Shown here one piece after another: positions 23,726-27,890 of a stretch of 27,890 nucleotides of DNA (position 1 is the first letter of the stretch; each line of letters opens with the position of its first letter). The notes under the pieces were generated by a model. The model did not search any database and had not been told where the DNA came from. It worked only from the letters and a program-made list of their open reading frames with translations. The position numbers and the translations under genes were made by a program. This DNA is from a virus: positions 1-27,890 of IMG/VR virus record IMGVR_UViG_3300006033_001287; one strand, written 5' to 3'.

Positions 23726-24079
23726 ATGGACACGCCTGCAACGCTGGGCAATCTGTGGGCCGTAATCGGGATTTTCTCGGTTGCCCTGGTCTCTCTGGCG
23801 GGCTGGGTTTGGGTCAACCTCAAATCCAAGGCCAGCGCGACCAGCAATGAGCGGCTCTGGGCCTCCCATAACGAGCAATCACGGGAGCAATCGCGGGGGC
23901 TGACGGAATTCCGGGTCGCGGTTGCCCGGGAATATGTGACGGCCCAGCAGCTTGCCGCCATGCGCGGCGATCTGGAGCGGCATATCGACCGTCAATTCGC
24001 GGATTTGCAAAAAGCCGTCGAAACCCTGCGGGCGGATCTGCGGGAGGATCGACGCGCCCGCGCACCCGTCGCCGAATAG
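23726..24079 (+). CDS. One-TM coiled-coil membrane protein, possible holin or lysis regulator
   Basis: A 117-residue protein with one transmembrane segment (about residues 9-31, LWAVIGIFSVALVSLAGWVWV), followed by a basic NLKSK stretch and a long charged helix (EQSREQSRGLTEFRVAV to LQKAVETLRADLREDRR) that should form a coiled coil. The positive-inside rule puts the coil in the cytoplasm. It stands where a holin is expected, just before the hydrolase gene, and no other holin candidate is visible; but a single TM with a cytoplasmic coil is not a standard holin layout. A good ribosome site (GGGGAGAG) precedes the ATG. Function is uncertain. Confidence 0.55.
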   Translation: MDTPATLGNLWAVIGIFSVALVSLAGWVWVNLKSKASATSNERLWASHNEQSREQSRGLTEFRVAVAREYVTAQQLAAMRGDLERHIDRQFADLQKAVETLRADLREDRRARAPVAE

Positions 24080-24104
24080 GGCCATCCCATCATCCCATTA
24101 TCCC

Positions 24105-24181
24105 AGCCTCGCGAACGGCGTTCGCGGAGGCTTTCCCATTCCCCGCAAATCCGGGCGACTGTGTCGCCGCTTGCGGGGTTT
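24105..24181 (+). terminator. Two successive hairpins before the cell wall hydrolase gene
   Basis: Hairpin 1: 24105-24116 pairs with 24120-24132 with one bulged G, followed by TT. Hairpin 2: CCCCGCAA (24141-24148) pairs with TTGCGGGG (24171-24178), with an inner GGCGAC/GTCGCC stem (24154-24159 with 24163-24168), followed by TTT. Together they fill most of the 124-bp spacer and probably reduce read-through into the hydrolase gene. Confidence 0.6.
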
Positions 24182-24203
24182 CCGTCCTTTGAGGAGATCG
24201 CCC

Positions 24204-24914
24204 ATGCAGCCCCATGGCATCCAATTCTCGTCCGCCGATATCGATATCCTGGCCCGCACCTTGTATGGCGAGGCGGAGGGGGGCGATATCGATGATGCGA
24301 TTGCCATCGCCTGGGTGGTGGTCAACCGGGCCACCTTGCCTAGTTGGCCGGATCGTCCGGCGGCGGTGTGTAAACAGCCCTGGCAGTTTTCGTGCTGGAA
24401 TGCGGACAACCCCAGGCTGGGCCAGATGATGGCCGCCGTCCGGAACGGTACGGATCGCTGGTTTAACCAGTGCTGGCAGGTGGCGGAGGGGGTGGCGGCC
24501 GGGGAATACCCCGACCCGACCGAGCGCGCCACGCATTACCACACGACCTATATCGCCACGCCCAAATGGGCGCGGGGTAAAACCCCCACCTATCAGACAC
24601 CGGGCGGGCGGTACAATCACCTGTTTTACAACGATATCGATACGCCCCCGCCGCAATCCGCCCGCCAGGCACTGGATCAGCAGCGCCCGTTGATCAATAC
24701 CCGCACCGGCCGGGGATCGGTCCTGGCTGGCGTCGCCATTACCGGCGGGCTGGCGGAGCAGGTTGCGGAGGTGTCGCAGACCGTCTCGCAAATCAGCTGG
24801 TCCGTCTCCTCCCTGCTGTCGCTCGGCCTGCCGGTATTGCTGCTGGTAGCGCTCGGTGCCGTGGTCTGGATCTGGTACGCGCGCTGCGATGACCGCAAGC
24901 GTGGGCTGCGATGA
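24204..24914 (+). CDS. SleB-type cell wall hydrolase (endolysin) with C-terminal membrane segment
   Basis: A 236-residue enzyme. Residues about 8-145 match the cell wall hydrolase SleB (Hydrolase_2) pattern: DIDILARTLYGEAEGG, AIAWVVVNRA, VCKQPWQFSCWN, and a later CWQVAEGVAAGE and THYHTTYIATPKWARG segment. The glutamate in TLYGEAEGG is the likely catalytic acid. The predicted role is cleavage of peptidoglycan glycan strands during lysis. The C-terminal quarter has a linker, a SQTVSQISWSVSS helix, a transmembrane segment (about 204-224) and a basic tail (RKRGLR). There is no N-terminal signal peptide. The start at 24204 has GAGGAG eight bases upstream and lies after the hairpins; the frame is open further left only by chance. 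Confidence 0.88.
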   Translation: MQPHGIQFSSADIDILARTLYGEAEGGDIDDAIAIAWVVVNRATLPSWPDRPAAVCKQPWQFSCWNADNPRLGQMMAAVRNGTDRWFNQCWQVAEGVAAGEYPDPTERATHYHTTYIATPKWARGKTPTYQTPGGRYNHLFYNDIDTPPPQSARQALDQQRPLINTRTGRGSVLAGVAITGGLAEQVAEVSQTVSQISWSVSSLLSLGLPVLLLVALGAVVWIWYARCDDRKRGLR

Positions 24915-24927
24915 TCGGCGTCCCATG

Positions 24928-25016
24928 CTTCGAGACGCGCGCGCCGCGCGCCCTCAGCATGAGGGAATTTGCAAGTCCCCCTCACCCTGAGGAGGGCCGA
25001 TAGGCCCGTCTCGAAG
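24928..25016. repeat. REP-like palindromic intergenic repeat
   Basis: An 89-bp element bounded by CTTCGAGACG (24928-24937) and its exact reverse complement CGTCTCGAAG (25007-25016). Inside are two smaller hairpins, CCCTCA-GCA-TGAGGG (24951-24965) and CCTCA-CCC-TGAGG (24980-24992). This matches the type of repeated extragenic palindrome that I recall from many alphaproteobacterial chromosomes. It lies between the hydrolase and spanin genes. Confidence 0.75.
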
Positions 25017-25061
25017 GGCGAGGGGGAGTCGCGCGGCTCGGCAATCCAGGAGGGTAAAATC

Positions 25062-25511
25062 ATGGCATGGTTGACGGCGATCCTGGCCCGCCTCGGTGGG
25101 GCGCGTGTGCTGGGCGGGCTGGTCCTGGGGCTGGGCGGGCTGTCGCTGCTGTTGGCGGGCGTACTGCACTATCGGGGCCTTCAGCGCGATCTGGCCCGCG
25201 CCCAATTATCGGTGCAGCAGCTGACCACGGATCGGGATGTGGCGGCGGCGGCGGCGGAAGCGAATGCGGATGCGGCGCGCATGTATCGCGATCAGGCCCG
25301 CCTGACGTCCCGGGTGCTGGCCCGGGATCGCGATGCCGCGCTCGCCCGCGCCGACCAATATCAACGTTTGATGCGGAGGATTCGCAATGCGGATGATGCG
25401 CCTGCTGCCCCTGTGCTGCGCGACATTATTGATGGGCTGCGCTGCCTCCGCACCCCCCGCCCCGACGGTTGTAACGCGGGTGGAGGTGGTGCGGATAGCC
25501 CCGCCCGGTGA
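25062..25511 (+). CDS. Rz: Inner membrane spanin subunit (Rz-like)
   Basis: A 149-residue protein with one N-terminal transmembrane segment (about 17-36, GLVLGLGGLSLLLAGVL) and a long charged periplasmic helix (LQRDLARAQLSVQQLTTDRD to LARADQYQRLMRRIRNADD), the layout of i-spanins. The spanin complex fuses inner and outer membranes in the last step of Gram-negative host lysis. The start at 25062 has AGGAGGG at 25048-25054. The Rz1-like gene begins inside it in the +1 frame at 25387, which strongly supports the assignment. The C-terminal 30 residues, over the overlap, are Pro/Gly-rich. Confidence 0.88.
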   Translation: MAWLTAILARLGGARVLGGLVLGLGGLSLLLAGVLHYRGLQRDLARAQLSVQQLTTDRDVAAAAAEANADAARMYRDQARLTSRVLARDRDAALARADQYQRLMRRIRNADDAPAAPVLRDIIDGLRCLRTPRPDGCNAGGGGADSPAR

Positions 25512-25671
25512 ACTGCTGACCTGTCCGGATATCCCGCAGGAGCCGTTGCGGGACGCAGCGGGCAATATCGCGCAATCCGCTATTGCCGAGTACCTCGCGC
25601 TGGTGCATCGCGCCTGGGCTGATTGTCACGGCCGGTTGGTTGCGGTGCGGGACTGGGTGGCGGGGGATTAG
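25387..25671 (+). CDS. Rz1: Outer membrane spanin lipoprotein (Rz1-like)
   Basis: A 94-residue lipoprotein. The signal peptide MRMMRLLPLCCATLLMGC ends in a lipobox (LMGC, Cys18), so it should be lipidated and sorted to the outer membrane. A Pro/Ala-rich segment follows (AASAPPAPTVV), typical of o-spanins, then an unusual C-terminal part (residues 45-94) with two cysteines. It overlaps the Rz-like gene by 125 bases in a different frame and continues 160 bases beyond it. The GGAGGA site at 25375-25380 lies inside the Rz gene. Its end overlaps the convergent minus-strand gene by four bases. Confidence 0.88.
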   Translation: MRMMRLLPLCCATLLMGCAASAPPAPTVVTRVEVVRIAPPGELLTCPDIPQEPLRDAAGNIAQSAIAEYLALVHRAWADCHGRLVAVRDWVAGD

Positions 25672-26009
25672 TGTGGGGAATACCCGTTTATCCTGGACAA
25701 TTGGTCGGCACTCAGATCGGTGCAAAGCGCCAGTACGTCACCGCGATCTATTGTGACGGCCCAAACAGTTCGAAATGCGACACGGCGGGCTTCCGACGGT
25801 ATGCCGTCAATCATATCTCGCACCTCAATCACACCGCGCTTTGCGATCTGTTCTGCCGATAGATTGTGCTGCAACTGGCCGATCAGGCGCATACTGCCAT
25901 TATCGAGGTTTCGATAGACGGGAATAGTGTGCATGGTGTTTAGGCCCTCCGCATCCTCGGCCGTTGCCGCTTCGATTGCTGCCAGTCCGGTGCATGTAAT
26001 GCGGGCCAT
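25668..26009 (-). CDS. Hypothetical protein at the end of the minus-strand operon
   Basis: A 113-residue protein I do not recognise. It shows a mixed alpha/beta composition without membrane segments: a strand pair around MHTIPVYRNLDNGSMRLIGQ, a helix NLSAEQIAKRGVIEVRDMIDG, then RRVAFRTVWAVTID and LALCTDLSADQLSRINGY. It has its own strong promoter and operator (26054-26089), so it can be expressed apart from the genes upstream of it. GGGAG lies about nine bases before the ATG. Its 3' end overlaps the spanin gene tail to tail by four bases. It could be a lysogeny or early gene; nothing specific supports a function. Confidence 0.6.
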   Translation of the reverse strand: MARITCTGLAAIEAATAEDAEGLNTMHTIPVYRNLDNGSMRLIGQLQHNLSAEQIAKRGVIEVRDMIDGIPSEARRVAFRTVWAVTIDRGDVLALCTDLSADQLSRINGYSPH

Positions 26010-26053
26010 GATCTCGACTCCCTGTTTTGGGCGGCGCCATCGCCACCCCTTGT

Positions 26054-26089
26054 GTGCCTAAATATAGGCACGATCTGCGAATGTGTCAA
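26054..26089 (-). promoter_or_regulatory. Near-consensus promoter with palindromic operator
   Basis: On the minus strand, TTGACA (26084-26089) is separated by 17 bases from TATATT (26061-26066): a perfect -35 and a five-of-six -10 box. An 18-bp inverted repeat, GTGCCTA-4-TAGGCAC (26054-26071), covers the -10. The -35 overlaps the last codons of the upstream helix-turn-helix gene. It drives the gene ending at 25668, with a leader of about 45 bases. Confidence 0.8.
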
Positions 26090-26373
26090 CCGGCTTTCTT
26101 TGCCTGTTGATGATTATTTTCGTCCTTTAGCCCCGCCTCCATCTCTGACGCGATCTGATTGAGGGTCTGTGCCCTGGCGCGACACAGGGCCGCCAGATCG
26201 GCCCGCGCGCCATCTGGTGGCGTGCGCTCCCCGCTCGCCCAATAGCGCACGCTGCGCGGCGCTACGCCCAGGGCCTCGGACAATGGCGTCTGCCAGGATG
26301 GGCCATAGATCGCCTCCCCGACGCGGCGCATCCATTCCCGGTTGCGGTGCATATCGTCATCAAACATTGCCAC
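26086..26373 (-). CDS. Helix-turn-helix DNA-binding protein (XRE/Cro-like)
   Basis: A 95-residue protein. The segment PLSEALGVAPRSVRYWASGERTPPDG (about 30-55) is a helix-turn-helix of the XRE or related type; the rest is helical (ADLAALCRARAQTLNQIASEM) with a basic tail. Small proteins with the 'W..pLa.aLGV..rtVr.WasGe' pattern are common in alphaproteobacterial prophages. It may bind the palindrome that begins 15 bases below its own stop codon. The start is taken as GTG at 26373 (GAGGAG eight bases upstream); the ATG two codons further in is the alternative. The upstream gene overlaps it by 14 bases. Confidence 0.75.
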   Translation of the reverse strand: MAMFDDDMHRNREWMRRVGEAIYGPSWQTPLSEALGVAPRSVRYWASGERTPPDGARADLAALCRARAQTLNQIASEMEAGLKDENNHQQAKKAG

Positions 26374-26746
26374 GGTTGTCTCTCCTCGGTGTGGTGTCTA
26401 TCGTCAGCCTGTCCGGTAGCGCCGTCAGGCTGTGCAGTGGTATCCATCGTCCTGGTTCCTGGCCGTCTGTGTCTGCGACCGCGATGATGGGGCGCCCGTC
26501 CTGCGTGCCATGATCCAGGACCGTCATATTTACAATTGCGGCGAACGGCAGGAGATCGAGCATCATCCTCGCCCCTATGGGGATGGCGACCGCAACGGGC
26601 ACGCGCCGGGATATGCCCATAAAATGCCATGCCCCCGTCTCCGGATGCGGCACCACCAGCGGCAGTTGACGGTGACCGTCATCCCCTTCCGGAAAATCAT
26701 CGGGCTCCATTCCCAGCGACAGCAGACGGTCATATAGCGAGATCAC
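26360..26746 (-). CDS. Hypothetical protein, minus-strand operon
   Basis: A 128-residue protein of unknown function. It is Pro-rich and beta-like, with DGHRQLPLVVPHPETGAWHFMGISRRVPVAVAIPIGARMMLDLLPFAAIVNMTVLDHG forming the conserved-looking core, and a VADTDGQEPGRWIPL segment near the end. No membrane segment or catalytic motif is evident. I take GTG at 26746 as start because AGGGG lies about ten bases upstream and the gene then begins three bases after the preceding stop; the ATG at 26710 (residue 13) is possible. It overlaps the helix-turn-helix gene by 14 bases, so the two are probably translationally coupled. Confidence 0.6.
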   Translation of the reverse strand: MISLYDRLLSLGMEPDDFPEGDDGHRQLPLVVPHPETGAWHFMGISRRVPVAVAIPIGARMMLDLLPFAAIVNMTVLDHGTQDGRPIIAVADTDGQEPGRWIPLHSLTALPDRLTIDTTPRRDNRGNV

Positions 26747-26749
26747 GTG

Positions 26750-27382
26750 TTACACCCCTGTCAATTTGATCAATGCCCGCCGCAGGGCGATGCGATAGCG
26801 TGGCTGGATAATCCATTCCCGGGCGCCCCTGTCCCATCGTGCGGTCGGAATAGCTCGTATCGCGTCGCGCAAATCGGCGCGAAAGGGGGATCGTATCGAA
26901 ACCGTGCCGTCGCCCCGGGTCTGTATTGTTATCGCGTCTATCCTGGGCCACTCCAGGTCGCGCGCACGTTCAGCAGCCTCGCGACTTTCCTGGATCAGGC
27001 TGTGTAGCAGATCAAATTCGGTATAGGGCAGGCGGAATGCCCCGTTGACCCATTGTGCGCCGATCCGTTTCAGGCGCGGCACATAGGGTTTCGGGCAGGA
27101 TATTTCCCAATATCCGTCGCGTGCGGCGGTAGTATAGGCGCCGTGCAATCCGTTGGGGATTGTGCCGCTCGCGATTCCTGCCCCGATCCGCTCCGCTGCC
27201 CCCTCCAGATATTGAGGCAGGATTTTAATTCGTTTGATCGAAATCGTCCAGATTGCCCGCCCGCGATGGGTGGCGCCAGCGCGGCGCGCTTCGCGGTGAA
27301 TCAGGGGGGTGTTGCTGTGGTGGAGGATTTTCACCACAGCCCCCTCTTTCCCATCCAGGTCGATTACGCGGATCGTGTCCAT
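26750..27382 (-). CDS. Protein with two HARP-like motifs, unknown function
   Basis: A 210-residue protein. Two segments resemble each other and the HARP motif of SMARCAL1-type annealing helicases: residues about 98-130 (KPYVPRLKRIGAQWVNGAF, then LLHSLI) and 165-204 (SPFRADLRDAIRAIPTARWD, then REWIIQ and RRALI). In the HARP family the pattern is an L..aI..lp.r.wd...k.W.. core that binds branched or single-stranded DNA. A weaker possible third copy lies near 25-58. No helicase motifs are present. It lies one base from the preceding gene and three bases from the next start, so it is part of one operon. The DNA-binding role is inference. Confidence 0.6.
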   Translation of the reverse strand: MDTIRVIDLDGKEGAVVKILHHSNTPLIHREARRAGATHRGRAIWTISIKRIKILPQYLEGAAERIGAGIASGTIPNGLHGAYTTAARDGYWEISCPKPYVPRLKRIGAQWVNGAFRLPYTEFDLLHSLIQESREAAERARDLEWPRIDAITIQTRGDGTVSIRSPFRADLRDAIRAIPTARWDRGAREWIIQPRYRIALRRALIKLTGV

Positions 27383-27383
27383 C

Positions 27384-27848
27384 TCAATCGCCGAGGGGTT
27401 TCAGATCGCGGGCAGCGGCATCCACCGCCGCCAGGGCGTTCCCGAATTCCTCCAGGCTCTCGACCAGACATGCGCACCGCGCACGCGCCGACGCAACGTC
27501 GCGGATACCGAGCCACTCGATCTGACGCATGGATGCTGCCAGCTCATCCGCCACCTCGGCCAGCGCGTCCACCTCTTTCTTGATCGGCCGGCAATTGAAC
27601 GCAACAACCGGAGCCATGCTTGCAAGCCCGGTGAACCACTTCGCGCAGTTCTCGAACTGCACCTGATACAGTTTTTCTTTATCGGTGCCACGGGCAGCGA
27701 TGGTGTTTGCGAGGGCCACACCATAGGCATTGATCGCCTGGCTGGTCGTCAATCGGATCAGCTCGCACCCGCCGTCAAACCCGGTGTGCATTTTGGGGCG
27801 GATCGCTGCTTCGATCCACGTTGCGGCCTCATTCAGGGGGGTGTTCAT
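27384..27848 (-). CDS. Hypothetical helical protein, first visible gene of the minus-strand operon
   Basis: A protein of 154 residues starting at the ATG at 27848 (MNTPLNEAATWIEAAIRP), which has AAGGA eight bases upstream. The frame is open to the window edge at 27890, which also ends in an in-frame ATG, so a longer form is possible but less likely. It is mostly helical, with SQAINAYGVALANTIAARG and KKEVDALAEVADELAASMR, and carries five scattered cysteines. I do not recognise it. The promoter for the operon must lie outside the window. Confidence 0.6.
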   Translation of the reverse strand: MNTPLNEAATWIEAAIRPKMHTGFDGGCELIRLTTSQAINAYGVALANTIAARGTDKEKLYQVQFENCAKWFTGLASMAPVVAFNCRPIKKEVDALAEVADELAASMRQIEWLGIRDVASARARCACLVESLEEFGNALAAVDAAARDLKPLGD

Positions 27849-27890
27849 TGCTTTGGTCCTTTCGACCGTTCCGGGCAGCGCCAGCGCCAT

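Noticed and set aside
24928-25016. Phage attachment site
   Set aside because: The element is an inverted, not direct, repeat inside a lysis cassette; there is no integrase or second copy in the window.
26054-26071. Transcription terminator of the minus-strand operon
   Set aside because: The palindrome is short and is not followed by a T tract in the direction of transcription; its position over a -10 box makes an operator more likely.
1-27890. CRISPR arrays, tRNA or rRNA genes, insertion sequences, toxin-antitoxin or restriction genes
   Set aside because: I looked for regularly spaced repeats, cloverleaf-like stretches, transposase motifs and known defence motifs and saw none that could be supported.

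Overview
The window is a stretch of a temperate tailed phage (a prophage or a phage genome), nearly gap-free and very GC-rich. The host is probably an alphaproteobacterium. The reasons are the high GC, the G/C-biased third codon positions, the families present, and a palindromic intergenic repeat of the CTTCGAGACG...CGTCTCGAAG type at 24928-25016, which I recall from alphaproteobacterial chromosomes. Rhodospirillales is plausible but cannot be proved from this sequence. No integrase, attachment site, tRNA, rRNA, CRISPR array or insertion sequence is visible.

Layout, left to right. (1) 1-2292, end of the early/regulatory region: the C-terminal part of a P-loop replication ATPase (primase-helicase type), a 211-bp spacer packed with TGTCCCG repeats and an alternating purine-pyrimidine tract, then a regulator with a sigma-region-4-like helix-turn-helix, closed by a strong terminator. 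(2) 2341-11506, packaging and head: a GPZ-like protein, small and large (GpA-type) terminase, gpW-like connector, lambda-type portal, S49 capsid protease, separate acidic scaffold candidate, gpD-like decoration protein, gpE-like major capsid protein, a small unknown and a head-tail attachment protein. (3) 11510-21613, a contractile tail in Mu order: tail terminator candidate, DUF2635 protein, sheath, tube, gp41-type chaperone with a -1 frameshift extension, tape measure, gpN-like, gpP-like, gp45, gp46, gp47 and gp48. (4) 21623-23695, fibre and host-recognition proteins. (5) 23726-25671, lysis: a one-TM coiled-coil protein, a SleB-type cell wall hydrolase with a C-terminal membrane segment, and an overlapping Rz/Rz1 spanin pair. 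(6) 25668-27848, an opposing minus-strand operon of five small genes, mostly of unknown function. It includes one helix-turn-helix protein and one protein with two HARP-like motifs, and it contains a near-consensus promoter with an 18-bp palindromic operator over its -10 box.

The genes encode a myovirus that combines a lambda-like head (GpA terminase, W, B, C, D, E, FII analogues) with a Mu-like contractile tail. Most late genes are closely packed or overlapping, with GC-rich hairpins at module boundaries (after the regulator, before the decoration protein, after the capsid protein, after the tail chaperone, before the hydrolase). These probably set relative expression levels. The least explained parts are the TGTCCCG repeat field, the TGAAC repeat cluster over the small-terminase start, and the minus-strand operon at the right end.
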